Below, in pieces: positions 9,601 to 18,513 of a stretch of DNA of 45,941 bases. The DNA comes from Chitinophagaceae bacterium (GTDB lineage Bacteria; Bacteroidota; Bacteroidia; Chitinophagales; Chitinophagaceae). The notes beneath the pieces are model-generated. The model worked only from the letters and a program-made list of their open reading frames with translations, searched no databases and was not told the origin of the DNA. The stretch is from NCBI GenBank assembly GCA_947375185.1, contig CANCEU010000021.1, forward strand, positions 1-45,941. The letters are read 5' to 3'. The translations under genes were made by a program, and so were the position numbers. Position 1 is the stretch's first letter; each line of letters starts with the position of its first letter.

Positions 9601-9891
9601 AATGGTTCTTACTTCAGTACAAATGGCGTAATTAATGACTTTTACAATGAGGACGGTTCTTATGTGAGAGTTAAGCAATTAAGTGTAGGTTATACAATTA
9701 GTCCTGCAACTTTAAAAAGATATGGTATCGAGAAAGCACGTATTTATTTACAAGGTGCTAACTTGTTTACATTTACTAAATACACTGGTTTAGATCCAGA
9801 AGTAGCTGGTAGCTCTGTATCTTTCGGAGTTGATTATGGTAACTATCCTCCTTCTAAGACTTTCAACATAGGAGTTAGCCTTACTTTTTAA
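6694..9891 (+). CDS. susC: SusC/RagA-family TonB-linked outer-membrane transporter
   Basis: 1065 residues from the ATG at 6694, which precedes a clear signal peptide ending LIANAQS; the in-frame ATG at 6649 overlaps the promoter and is rejected. Order: signal peptide, carboxypeptidase-regulatory-like domain (about residues 24-100), TonB-box region NEIVVTGYTAQKKKEITGAV, plug domain with VRGITSFGNSTPLVIIDGV and the SusC signature DIESVQVLKDGQAAIYGARG, then a barrel ending in SLTF. It forms the outer-membrane channel that imports oligosaccharides, or other large nutrients, bound by SusD. susD follows after 28 bases. Codons lean strongly to AAC, GGT, GCT and TAC compared with flanking genes, which suggests very high expression. 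The glycan is not evident. Confidence 0.95.
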   Translation: MRKFLRLITVPLLLLGLIANAQSRTIKGQVVSATDGKVVAGATITVNGSKVAGISSEDGSFAVNASGAVNLTVSSVGYSTKSVSVPASQNTIRIALNEESSQLNEIVVTGYTAQKKKEITGAVSVVNVKDMKSVPTGTAEQMLQGQASGVSIIGSGSPGEGSNVFVRGITSFGNSTPLVIIDGVQSAPGDLGMLRDLSASDIESVQVLKDGQAAIYGARGSAGVIIVTTRKGRGKASITYESFYGIQTVKQGNVWNKLDPQGMADLYFLAAKNSGQVDANGNVVSGQYGTGKSPVLPNYIKYGSNSGYNGTVDKTLYNNDYSKGSIFLIVPANKQGTDWFHELFKPAPITSHTVTATGGSDKSSYLFSLNYFDQEGTLLNTYLKRYTARVNTTFNVKNNIRFGENLSFFFKDNPRIGNNQEGNAVNNTAWEQPIIPVYDAGGGFGGTAGSELGNSSNPYANQMRAKDNKNNDWQIQGNVFAEVDFAKHFTARSTFGGRIDNFYGFYHNYRSYENAENGASNGYGEYSGYNQNYNFTNTLSYANTFKQDHSVKLMAGYEVLKVNGRQVGGSRVNYFSDNPNYLSLNTGSPIGQNNYSNYYLQTGNSILAKVDYAYKDKYLVGLNGRRDGSSVFGPDNRYGNFWSASAGWVISQEEFFKNVKAINSLKLRGSYGILGSISNVSALNQYTLYGGSGGSSYYDLNGTSNSTVMGFYATNLGNTATSWEKDKILDIGADMTLLNNKLDVTIDWYKKSIQGLLFQDQAPAVVGVGSQLPQVNIGDLQNTGIDLGITYRGKVNNDLSYTVGANIGTYKSLVVSIPGAAGFFEAAGTHNTGNQVRDAVGHPVGAFFGYKIAGIYQSAADVASSPKETDAAPGRFKYVDVDKNGVIDDKDRTFFGDPNPAFTAGINLGVTYKQFDISTVIYGSFGNNVLNYTRYFQDFYPQFQNAKSIPLLTQSWLPTRTNTKYPIVENGSYFSTNGVINDFYNEDGSYVRVKQLSVGYTISPATLKRYGIEKARIYLQGANLFTFTKYTGLDPEVAGSSVSFGVDYGNYPPSKTFNIGVSLTF

Positions 9892-9919
9892 TTAAATAAA
9901 TAAGAAAATTAATTACAAT

Positions 9920-11686
9920 ATGAAAAAATATAATTTAAAACATATAATGCCAGCCGTACTTTCGTTACTGGTAGTTTTATATGCTTGCGATAAATCTTAC
10001 TTAGAGGTACCTGCTGCAGGTGCTTTGAGCCAAGATGTATTAGCAAATAAAGTAGGTGTTGAGGCGCTTTTAGTGGGTGCTTATTCACTATTAGATGGTG
10101 AAGGATCTAACGCAGGTACTGGTAACGGTCCTTGGGCAACTTCATCAAGTAACTGGGTATATGAATCAGTTGCAGGTGGTGACGCTCACAAAGGATCAGA
10201 TCCAGGTGACCAAAACTTAATCACTCCAATTGAACAATGGAATGCAACTGCTGCTAATGGTTATTTAGACCAAATTTGGCAACAACGTTATGATGGTGTT
10301 CAACGTGCTAACGAATCTTTGAGAGTTTTAAAATTAGCAAAAGATGTAACTGCTGCTGATGTAACTCGTATCACTGCTGAAGCTAGATTTTTACGTGGTC
10401 ACTACCATTTTGATTTAATCAAATTGTTCAAAAATGTACCTTTTATTGATGAGTCAGTTACATATTCAGCTGGTAACTTTTTAGTTGCTAATGATGGTAC
10501 TGCAATGTCAAAAATTGAAGCTGACTTCGCTTATGCTTATGCTAACTTACCTGCTACAATGAGCAGTGTTGGTCGTGCTAACAAATGGGCTGCAGCTGCT
10601 TATTTAGCTAAAGTGTACATGTTCGAAAAGAAATTTGCTGAAGCAAGAGCGTTGTATACAACAATCATTGCAAATGGTACAACTTCTTTAGGTGTTAAAT
10701 ATGCTTTGATGCCTAAGTTTGGAGATGTATTTAATGCTGCTAATAAAAATAGCTCTGAGGATGTATTCTCAGTTCAAATGACTGCTAATGATGGTACTGG
10801 AGCTGCAAACGCAAACTCTGGTGACGCCTTAAACTTCCCTTATGGTGGTGAAACAGGATGTTGCGGATTCTTCCAACCTTCATTTACTTTAGCTAACTCA
10901 TTTGAAGTTGATGCAAATGGTTTACCATTCTTAAACAACGGTTACGTTGCTTTAAAATCTGATATGGGTATCGCTGCTGATAAAGCATTTACTCCAGATT
11001 CAACAACTCCAATGGATCCACGTGTTGACTGGACAGTTGGTCGTCGTGGTGTTCCTTTCTTAGATTGGGGTATCATGCCAGGTTCTACTTGGGTACGTAA
11101 CCAAGCTGCTGCTGGTCCTTACGAGCCATTAAAGCACTTATTCCGTAAATCTCAAGAAGGTGTATTCACTGACGGTTCATCTTGGACAAATGGTTTCACT
11201 GCTAATAACTATCACTTAATTCGTTATGCTGATGTGTTATTGATGGCTGCTGAAGCTGAAATTCAAGGTGGTGGTACTGTAGCACAAGCTATGGCTTATG
11301 TAAACCAAATTCGTACACGTGCTTCAAATCCTGCTGGATTTGTAGGACCTGCTAATAATGCTGGTTTAGTATCTCCAACTAAATACCAAATTGGTTTATA
11401 TACTGCTTCTACATTTACTGCTGCAAACGCTATGACTGCGATCATGTTTGAGCGTAAAATTGAATTAGCAATGGAAGGTCACCGTTTCTCTGACTTAGTA
11501 CGTTGGGGTACTGCTAAAGCTGAGCTTGATGCTTATGCTAAAGCAGAAACTGCTCAAGGTTACACTTCAATGAGTGGTGTTACTTTCACAACAGGAAAAT
11601 CTGAGTACTTGCCTATACCGCAAGCTCAAATTGACAAATCTGTGAAAGCAGGTAAGTCAGTATTGACACAAAATCCTGGTTACTAA
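9920..11686 (+). CDS. susD: RagB/SusD-family nutrient-binding outer-membrane lipoprotein
   Basis: 588 residues. The signal peptide ends with lipobox VLYAC (Cys23), so the protein is lipidated and surface-exposed as the lid of the SusC channel. Family features are YLEVPAAGALSQDV after the lipid anchor, TPR-like helices with AEARFLRGHYHFDLIKLFKNVPF, AYLAKVYMFEKKFAEARALY, and the C-terminal NNYHLIRYADVLLMAAEAE and IMFERKIELAMEGHRFSDLVRWG. These are hallmarks of the SusD C-terminal half. It shares the high-expression codon pattern of susC. A strong terminator follows, so susCD form their own transcript although they sit next to the enzyme operon. Confidence 0.95.
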   Translation: MKKYNLKHIMPAVLSLLVVLYACDKSYLEVPAAGALSQDVLANKVGVEALLVGAYSLLDGEGSNAGTGNGPWATSSSNWVYESVAGGDAHKGSDPGDQNLITPIEQWNATAANGYLDQIWQQRYDGVQRANESLRVLKLAKDVTAADVTRITAEARFLRGHYHFDLIKLFKNVPFIDESVTYSAGNFLVANDGTAMSKIEADFAYAYANLPATMSSVGRANKWAAAAYLAKVYMFEKKFAEARALYTTIIANGTTSLGVKYALMPKFGDVFNAANKNSSEDVFSVQMTANDGTGAANANSGDALNFPYGGETGCCGFFQPSFTLANSFEVDANGLPFLNNGYVALKSDMGIAADKAFTPDSTTPMDPRVDWTVGRRGVPFLDWGIMPGSTWVRNQAAAGPYEPLKHLFRKSQEGVFTDGSSWTNGFTANNYHLIRYADVLLMAAEAEIQGGGTVAQAMAYVNQIRTRASNPAGFVGPANNAGLVSPTKYQIGLYTASTFTAANAMTAIMFERKIELAMEGHRFSDLVRWGTAKAELDAYAKAETAQGYTSMSGVTFTTGKSEYLPIPQAQIDKSVKAGKSVLTQNPGY

Positions 11687-11718
11687 TTTGAACTAATATT
11701 CAATTAGCATTATACAAG

Positions 11719-11744
11719 GGGCCCGATTATTCGGGCCCTTTTTT
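11719..11744 (+). terminator. Rho-independent terminator of susCD
   Basis: Stem GGGCCCGA / TCGGGCCC with loop TTAT, followed by six T. It is the strongest terminator in the window and separates susCD from the enzyme operon. Confidence 0.93.
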
Positions 11745-11813
11745 ATGCCTATAATCGGCTCATTTTTATTATCTTTAAATGCACATATTTACGATTGTAT
11801 TAAAACGATTTTC

Positions 11814-14800
11814 ATGCCGCGCATTGCTTTTATATTCACATTTTTTGTACTCATCGGGACTGCTTGTAATACTAAAAAGCCATTATTCGAAAAATTAAGT
11901 TCATCTAGTACAGGTATACATTTTAATAATGAAATTAAGGAGTCCGATTCTTTAAATATTTTAGATGTATCCAATATATACAATGGTGGAGGTGTTGGTA
12001 TTGGTGATTTTAATGAAGATGGGTTGCCGGATATTTATTTTACGGGCAACAAAGTATCAAATAAATTATACTTGAATAAAGGAGCGTTAAAATTTGAAGA
12101 TATTACCGAGGCTTCTGCCGCAACTGGTGAGGGAAAATGGTGCAGAGGAGTATCGGTTGTAGATATTAATAATGATGGGAAACCAGATATGTATTTAAGT
12201 GTAACCTTAGCTAATGATACAAATAAAAGAAAAAATATTTTATACATTAATCAAGGGAATGATGCAAAAGGGATTCCACATTTTAAGGATATGGCCGTAG
12301 AATATGGGTTAGCGGATACCACTTATTCTACAATGGCAAATTTTTTTGATTATGATAATGATGGGGACTTGGATATGTTTTTAGTAGTGAATGAAATTAA
12401 GGACCCGCGTGTTCCTAATGTGTATCATCCCAAAAATCAACTTCCAGAATTATATAGTAGCAGTAAATTATTTCAAAATAATTGGGATGCTATTTTAAAA
12501 CATCCAGTATTTAGTGATGTTACAGTCAAAGCAGGACTATTAAAAGAAGGCTATGGTCATAGTGCTGTGGTAACTGATATTAATAAAGATGGATGGAAAG
12601 ATATTTATGTTACCAACGATTATCTTCCAAATGATTACTTATACATCAATAACCATGATGGTACATTCACCGATCATTTGAATGATTATTTCAAACATAC
12701 TTCTGTAAATGCAATGGGGACAGATGTGGCCGATATAAATAATGATGGATTAATGGATTTTATTACACTTGATATGAATCCTCGTGACAACTATCGAAAA
12801 AAAATGTTTTTAAATCCGAACACCTATCAAACTTTTCAGAACAATGATTTATACGGATATAATTATCAATATGTTCGTAATACCCTTCAAATAAACCAAG
12901 GACCTAGAGTGAATCAAAATGATTCCATAGGAGCTCCTATTTTTAGCGATCTTTCCTTTTTAAGTAATGTAGCTGAAACCGATTGGAGCTGGACTCCATT
13001 ACTTGCTGACTTAGACAATGATGGAAATAGAGATTTATTTGTAACCAATGGATTCCCTAAGGATATTACAGATCATGATTTTATAATGTATCGTAACAGG
13101 GCATTTAGCTTTGCTACGAAAGCACAGTTATTAAGTCAAATACCAGAAGTTAAAATTCATAATTACGTTTTTAAAAACAATGGCAATTTGAATTTTTCAG
13201 ATGAAAGTGTGAATTGGGGATTTTCTGTTCCAAGTTTTTCAAATGGCGCAGTGTATGCCGATTTAGATAATGATGGGGATTTAGATTTAGTGATTAATAA
13301 TATCAATGATGAAGCAAGTATTTACCAAAATAAGCAGCGTCAAATTACACCCGAGTCCAGTAACTATCTAGGTATCTCATTTAATGGAGATGCACAAAAT
13401 ATAAATGGTATTGGTGCACAAGCAACTATCTATTTTGATCATGGAAATCAACAGATTGCGGATCAAAGTCCTTACCGCGGTTATTTATCAACTATACAAA
13501 ATAAACTTCATTTTGGATTAGGTAAAATTGCTGAAGTTGATTCTGTTGTTGTTGTTTGGCCAAATCAAAAAAAGCAGGTGTTAAAGGGAGTTAAATCAAA
13601 TCAAACTGTTGTATTTGATATCAAAGATGCTAGCCAATTAAGTGTGAATGAACAACCGATATTTGCTAGCAATACATTGTTTAAAGAAATCACTTCAAGT
13701 GTTGGAATTAATTTTGTCCACACGCAAAATGATTTCGTTGATTTTAATAATCAAAAATTACTTCCACATAAATTGTCGGAATATAGTCCAGCATTGGCAG
13801 TAGGTGATTTGGATGGAAATGGCTTGGATGATATTATTGTCACAGGTGCTGATAAAAGTGCGCAATTATTTTTACAACAAAACGATAATAAATTTATTCA
13901 ACGAGCATTGTTGTCTACAATAGGATACAATGCTATAATAAATAAGAATGCAGGTATCTTGTTAGTTGATATTGATGGAGATAAGGATTTAGATATTATC
14001 ATTTCAAGTGGTGGATATCAGTTTGCGTCCTTTGATGAAACATTTGAGGACAAGGTTTACATCAATGATGGAAAAGGTAATTTTACTGGACAATCAGTTG
14101 GGTTAAATAATGATCGAATTAGTAAACTAAGTATTAAAGCGGTTGATTATGATCAGGACGGGGACTTAGATTTATTTGTTGGAGGTAGAGTAACGCCAGG
14201 TTTTTATCCTAAGCCAGTTTCAAGTTTTATTTATCGTAATGATACAAAAAATGGCGTTGTGCATTTTACAGATGTTACAAAGGATATTGCAAAAGATTTA
14301 ATAAATATTGGACTTGTAACAGATGCTGTATTTTCTGACTTTGACAATGATGGTTGGCCTGATTTAATTATAACAGGTGAGTGGATGTCAGTGCGGGTTT
14401 TAAAAAATAATAAGGGTGTATTTAAAGATGTTTCTGCAAGCGCTGGTATCAATGATAAAACTGGTTGGTGGAATAGTATTGTTGCCGGTGATTTTGATAA
14501 TGATGGAGATATTGATTATATCGTTGGCAACTTGGGGCTCAATTCTTTTTATAAAGCATCTGAAAAATATCCAGCTAAAATATTTGCGAAAGACTTTGAT
14601 AAAAATTTAAGCTATGATGCATTTCCTGCATTGTGGTTGCCAACAAGTCATTTGGATACAACTAAGAAATTATATCCAGTGCAGGTTAGGGAAGATGTTA
14701 TAAAGCAAATGATTGGAACACGTGCTAAATTTCAAAATTTTAAATCATTTGCAAGTGCCACCATCGATCAATTGTTTACCCCAGAGCAAATGAAAGGCGC

Positions 14801-15386
14801 GCTTGAATTATCTGCGAATAGTTTTGCTTCAGTGTATCTAAAAAATAATGGTCATGGTAAATTTGAAATGACCTCTTTGCCACTAGCTGCACAATATTCA
14901 ACTTTAAATGGAATGGAGGTGGATGATTTTGATGGTGATGGTAATTTGGATGTGTTAATGAATACAAACGACTTTGGAACTGAGGTTACCATTGGAAGAT
15001 ATGATGCAATGAATGGTTTGTTATTAAAAGGAGATGGCAAAGGAGGGTTTAAGCCTTTGACAATATTGGAGAGCGGCATTTTTATTCCTGGTAATGGTAA
15101 AGCTTTGGTTAGATTATCAAATAAAAATGGAGATTATTTAATAGCTGCTTCACAAAACAGAGGTCCATTGAAATTGTATCAACTTAAAAGAAATGCAAAG
15201 CTAATTCCTGTTTTATCAAATGAGGTAAACGCCGAAATTGAATATAAAAATGGGATGAAAAGAAAGCAAGAGTTTTATTTTGGTAGTTCATTTTTGTCTC
15301 AATCGGGTAGAAGTATTTTGAAAGATGATAAAATTAAATCAATTACCATTAAAGATAGTAAGGGAAGTAGTAGAGTTATTATGTAA
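11814..15386 (+). CDS. VCBS/FG-GAP repeat lipoprotein with a UnbV/ASPIC domain (CRTAC1-like)
   Basis: 1190 residues from the ATG at 11814; the longer frame to 11745 begins next to the susD terminator and lacks a signal peptide. The lipobox is IGTAC (Cys18), so it is a surface or periplasmic lipoprotein. I count about 13 Ca-binding-type loops DxDxDGxxD (for example DYDNDGDLDMF, DLDNDGDLDLV, DFDGDGNLDVL), which belong to beta-propeller FG-GAP/VCBS repeats. Between two propeller halves, at about residues 545-615, lies an ASPIC/UnbV segment (NINGIGAQATIYF, HFGLG, VVVWPNQKKQVLKGV). Such proteins often sit beside SusCD pairs in Bacteroidota; their job is not established, and glycan binding or protein interaction is plausible. 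First gene of a five-gene operon, 18 bases before the next. Confidence 0.88.
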   Translation: MPRIAFIFTFFVLIGTACNTKKPLFEKLSSSSTGIHFNNEIKESDSLNILDVSNIYNGGGVGIGDFNEDGLPDIYFTGNKVSNKLYLNKGALKFEDITEASAATGEGKWCRGVSVVDINNDGKPDMYLSVTLANDTNKRKNILYINQGNDAKGIPHFKDMAVEYGLADTTYSTMANFFDYDNDGDLDMFLVVNEIKDPRVPNVYHPKNQLPELYSSSKLFQNNWDAILKHPVFSDVTVKAGLLKEGYGHSAVVTDINKDGWKDIYVTNDYLPNDYLYINNHDGTFTDHLNDYFKHTSVNAMGTDVADINNDGLMDFITLDMNPRDNYRKKMFLNPNTYQTFQNNDLYGYNYQYVRNTLQINQGPRVNQNDSIGAPIFSDLSFLSNVAETDWSWTPLLADLDNDGNRDLFVTNGFPKDITDHDFIMYRNRAFSFATKAQLLSQIPEVKIHNYVFKNNGNLNFSDESVNWGFSVPSFSNGAVYADLDNDGDLDLVINNINDEASIYQNKQRQITPESSNYLGISFNGDAQNINGIGAQATIYFDHGNQQIADQSPYRGYLSTIQNKLHFGLGKIAEVDSVVVVWPNQKKQVLKGVKSNQTVVFDIKDASQLSVNEQPIFASNTLFKEITSSVGINFVHTQNDFVDFNNQKLLPHKLSEYSPALAVGDLDGNGLDDIIVTGADKSAQLFLQQNDNKFIQRALLSTIGYNAIINKNAGILLVDIDGDKDLDIIISSGGYQFASFDETFEDKVYINDGKGNFTGQSVGLNNDRISKLSIKAVDYDQDGDLDLFVGGRVTPGFYPKPVSSFIYRNDTKNGVVHFTDVTKDIAKDLINIGLVTDAVFSDFDNDGWPDLIITGEWMSVRVLKNNKGVFKDVSASAGINDKTGWWNSIVAGDFDNDGDIDYIVGNLGLNSFYKASEKYPAKIFAKDFDKNLSYDAFPALWLPTSHLDTTKKLYPVQVREDVIKQMIGTRAKFQNFKSFASATIDQLFTPEQMKGALELSANSFASVYLKNNGHGKFEMTSLPLAAQYSTLNGMEVDDFDGDGNLDVLMNTNDFGTEVTIGRYDAMNGLLLKGDGKGGFKPLTILESGIFIPGNGKALVRLSNKNGDYLIAASQNRGPLKLYQLKRNAKLIPVLSNEVNAEIEYKNGMKRKQEFYFGSSFLSQSGRSILKDDKIKSITIKDSKGSSRVIM

Positions 15387-15404
15387 AGTTTAAATTGAAA
15401 TTTT

Positions 15405-16721
15405 ATGAAAAAGTATTCAAGCGTTTTTTTTGCGTTTTTTTTAGCAATCTTGTTGGTATCCTGCTCGATTATGCCAAAAGTTGACAAAATTGAACCAGTT
15501 AATTTATTAATAAATAACGAGGATCAACTTACTCAAATTATCATATACGATGTATTTACGCCACCAGTAGCTAGTAGGATTTATGTGTATTCATCAATTG
15601 CAGCATATGAAGCAATTAGACATACCAATAATTCACCTTCAATTGCGGAGAAATTAAATGGATTTGATAAAATGCCATTGCCTGATAAAACCAAAAAGTA
15701 TGACTATAATTTAGCAGCTACCGAAGCTTTTTTTAAAGTCGCAAGAAATGTAAAAGTATTTAGTGTAGATTCCTTAAATGCGTATGAAAAATTAGTTCAT
15801 GACAATTACAAGTCAACTTTAGATGATGCTACTTATGCAGCTTCAGTTGCTTTTGGGGATACCATTGCAGCGGTAGTTTTAAAAAGAGCAAAGACAGATG
15901 GATACTTTATTTCAAGAGGGAAAGCAAAATATTTAGGTAGTAATGATCCTGGTAAGTGGAGACCCACACCACCTGATTACTTAGATGGAGTTGAGTGGTG
16001 TTGGAATACAATGAAGCCAATGGTGTTGGATTCAGCTTCGCAATTTGCTCCTGTTCGTCCTCCTAAATATGATACAAAGCCAGGATCCCAATTTCATAAT
16101 TTAGTGAAGGAAGTATATGATATCAATAAAAATTTAACACCAGAACAAAAGTTAATTGCAAAATATTGGGATGACAATCCATTTGTAATTGAACACTCGG
16201 GGCACATGATGTTTGGTAATAAAAAAATTACACCAGGAGGTCATTGGATGGGAATTGCAGCGCAAATTATACAACAAGAAAAAGCTGATCCTGTTAAAGC
16301 TGCTCAAACATTTGCATTAACATCCATTGCGTTATATGATGGTTTTATTTCATGTTGGGATGAAAAATACAGAAGTTCTTTTGTACGCCCAGTAACCGTG
16401 ATTAAAGAAATATTGGATAAGGATTGGATGCCTTTGTTACAAACACCACCATTCCCTGAATACACAAGTGGTCATAGTACTATTACTGCATCTGCTGCGA
16501 CCGTTTTAACAAAGTTGTACAGAGATAATTTAGCCTTTGAAGATTCAAGTGATTACAAATACATTGGATTAAAAAGAAAATTCACATCACTTAGTTCAGC
16601 TGCCGAGGAATGTTCAATGAGTAGGGTATATGGTGGTATCCATTATACAATTAGTGTAAACACTGGTGCGGATATGGGAAAAAAAGTGGGAGGTTTGGTT
16701 GTAAAGAAAATTTTAGAATAA
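15405..16721 (+). CDS. Vanadium-dependent haloperoxidase / PAP2-type acid phosphatase lipoprotein
   Basis: 438 residues. The signal peptide ends in LLVSC (Cys20), a lipobox. The catalytic set shared by PAP2 phosphatases and vanadium haloperoxidases is complete: K321-x6-R328-P329, SGH with His357, and SR(407)-x5-His413. The spacings equal those of the chloroperoxidase vanadate site. The family can act as phosphatase on lipid or sugar phosphates or, with vanadate, oxidise halides; the sequence does not decide. I favour the phosphatase or an unknown hydrolase role, because the gene lies in a glycan operon. The next gene, for the GMC enzyme, follows after 65 bases. Annotated homologues are usually called vanadium-dependent haloperoxidase. 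Confidence 0.88.
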   Translation: MKKYSSVFFAFFLAILLVSCSIMPKVDKIEPVNLLINNEDQLTQIIIYDVFTPPVASRIYVYSSIAAYEAIRHTNNSPSIAEKLNGFDKMPLPDKTKKYDYNLAATEAFFKVARNVKVFSVDSLNAYEKLVHDNYKSTLDDATYAASVAFGDTIAAVVLKRAKTDGYFISRGKAKYLGSNDPGKWRPTPPDYLDGVEWCWNTMKPMVLDSASQFAPVRPPKYDTKPGSQFHNLVKEVYDINKNLTPEQKLIAKYWDDNPFVIEHSGHMMFGNKKITPGGHWMGIAAQIIQQEKADPVKAAQTFALTSIALYDGFISCWDEKYRSSFVRPVTVIKEILDKDWMPLLQTPPFPEYTSGHSTITASAATVLTKLYRDNLAFEDSSDYKYIGLKRKFTSLSSAAEECSMSRVYGGIHYTISVNTGADMGKKVGGLVVKKILE

Positions 16722-16786
16722 GCTTTGGTAATCACATACAACACTGCAAATTATGTAGTGAAAGCCCTTTAAAAGGATTAATATAA

Positions 16787-18505
16787 ATGGAATCTAATTA
16801 CTACTATACCAACGAAACGATCAAAATTAAAAACTATCAAGCTATTGTGATAGGGTCGGGTATTAGTGGTGGATGGGCTGCAAAAGAATTATGTGAAAAA
16901 GGCATTAAAACATTGGTAATTGAACGAGGCAGAAAAGTAGAACATAATAAAGATTATCCAACTGCACAATTAGCGCCATGGGAATTAAAGCATCGAGGAC
17001 CTATCACCGCAGCGTTTAAAAAAGAAAATCCCTTAATCACAAAGTCGGCTGGGTTTGGAGAAGACAATGCGCACTTTTTTATTGAAGATGCGGTGCAACC
17101 ATATATTCAAGAAAAACCATTTGATTGGATTAGAGGATATCAGGTGGGTGGAAAATCTATTATTTGGGGACGTGCTTGTCAGCGTTGGAGTGATCATGAA
17201 TTTTCAGCACCAGCTAAATTTAATTATGGGTTAGACTGGCCCATTCGATATAAGGATATAGAAGCATGGTATACCCATGTAGAAAAATTTATTGGTGTTT
17301 GTGGGAATTCAGATGGAATTGAGGCTATGCCTGATGGCCATTTTATGAAGCCCTTTGATTTAACCATTGTAGAAGAACATATCAAAGATGTAATAGCAAA
17401 AAAATTTAATAGACATTTAGTACATGCAAGGTGGGCACATATTACAGAGCCCCAGCCCATACATTTACAACAAGGTCGTGGACAATGTCAAGCTAGAAAT
17501 TTATGTATGCGTGGTTGTCCATTTGGGGGCTATTTTAGTTCACTATCATCCACATTGCCTTGGGCTGGAAATACGGGTAACTTATCTATTTTAACTGATG
17601 CAGTGGTTCATTCTGTGATTTACGATGAATTAAAACAAAAAGCAATTGGGGTAAAAGTTATTGATGCTCATTCTAAAATTACTTATGAGTATTATGCGGA
17701 TATTATTTTTATGAATGCCTCTGCATTAAACACTAATCTAATTTTACTAAACTCTATTTCCAAAAGATTTCCAAATGGTTTAGGAAATGATTCAGGAGTA
17801 TTAGGAAAATATATTTGTCATCATAACTATCGAGCAAGTGTGTGGGGTGTAATAGATGGTTTTGAGGATAGTTATGTTTACGGGCGAAATCCAACAGATT
17901 CGATTATTGCAAATTATAGGAATTTAGGAAAACAGGAAACAGATTTTAAGGGAGGCTATACTACATTCATGGGGGCTTATAGGCAAAGATTAGATGAGAC
18001 CAAAACAGAGGAAACTATTGGTGCTGCTTTTAAAGAGGCGTTGGAAGTGCCAGGCAAGTGGCATGTATATGCATATATGCAAGGAGAGACCATTCCAAAA
18101 AAAGAAAATCATGTAAGATTAAGTAAGGATCAAAAAGACCCATATGGTTTACCCTTATTAATTACCTCCGTGGGATATGATGACAATGATGATAAATTAA
18201 CTGCAGATTTTTTAACTGAGACTAAAAAAATGTTTGAAACTGCTGGGGTACGTGATATGGGATATGTCGACAATCATCAAGCACCGGGTTTAGATATTCA
18301 TGAAATGGGAGGTTGTAGAATGGGAAAGGATCCTAAGGACTCTATTTTGAATGAATACAATCAAATGCATTTATGTAAAAATGTTTTTGTGACAGATGGG
18401 GCATGCATGACCAGTACAGGCAATCAAAGTCCTTCAATTTTGTATATGGCCTTAACTGCAAGAGCAGTTGATTATGCAGTTAAACAAATGAATCAATTAA
18501 TTTAA
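16787..18505 (+). CDS. GMC-family FAD oxidoreductase, probable sugar/glucoside dehydrogenase
   Basis: 572 residues. The N-terminal Rossmann motif is AIVIGSGISGGWAAKELCEKG with ...LVIERG after it (FAD binding). YQVGGKSIIWGRACQRW is the second FAD motif of the family. The C terminus has HEMGGCRMG (catalytic His505) and STGNQSPS (Asn546), the usual active-site pair. Cys234, Cys240 and Cys244 (Cx5Cx3C in GQCQARNLCMRGCPFGG) resemble the [3Fe-4S] ligands of bacterial FAD glucose and glucoside dehydrogenases. There is no signal peptide. In relatives export depends on a small Tat-signal partner subunit, which is absent here, so the location is uncertain. Its neighbours, two beta-glycosidases, favour C3 oxidation of glucosides; that is inference. 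The GH30 gene follows after 8 bases. Confidence 0.88.
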   Translation: MESNYYYTNETIKIKNYQAIVIGSGISGGWAAKELCEKGIKTLVIERGRKVEHNKDYPTAQLAPWELKHRGPITAAFKKENPLITKSAGFGEDNAHFFIEDAVQPYIQEKPFDWIRGYQVGGKSIIWGRACQRWSDHEFSAPAKFNYGLDWPIRYKDIEAWYTHVEKFIGVCGNSDGIEAMPDGHFMKPFDLTIVEEHIKDVIAKKFNRHLVHARWAHITEPQPIHLQQGRGQCQARNLCMRGCPFGGYFSSLSSTLPWAGNTGNLSILTDAVVHSVIYDELKQKAIGVKVIDAHSKITYEYYADIIFMNASALNTNLILLNSISKRFPNGLGNDSGVLGKYICHHNYRASVWGVIDGFEDSYVYGRNPTDSIIANYRNLGKQETDFKGGYTTFMGAYRQRLDETKTEETIGAAFKEALEVPGKWHVYAYMQGETIPKKENHVRLSKDQKDPYGLPLLITSVGYDDNDDKLTADFLTETKKMFETAGVRDMGYVDNHQAPGLDIHEMGGCRMGKDPKDSILNEYNQMHLCKNVFVTDGACMTSTGNQSPSILYMALTARAVDYAVKQMNQLI

Positions 18506-18513
18506 TAATTATC

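Noticed and set aside
11814..15386. Recent horizontal transfer or tandem duplication to explain the many repeats in the VCBS gene
   Set aside because: The repeats are short, diverged calcium loops typical of the beta-propeller family; the DNA repeats are not near-identical and base composition matches its neighbours.
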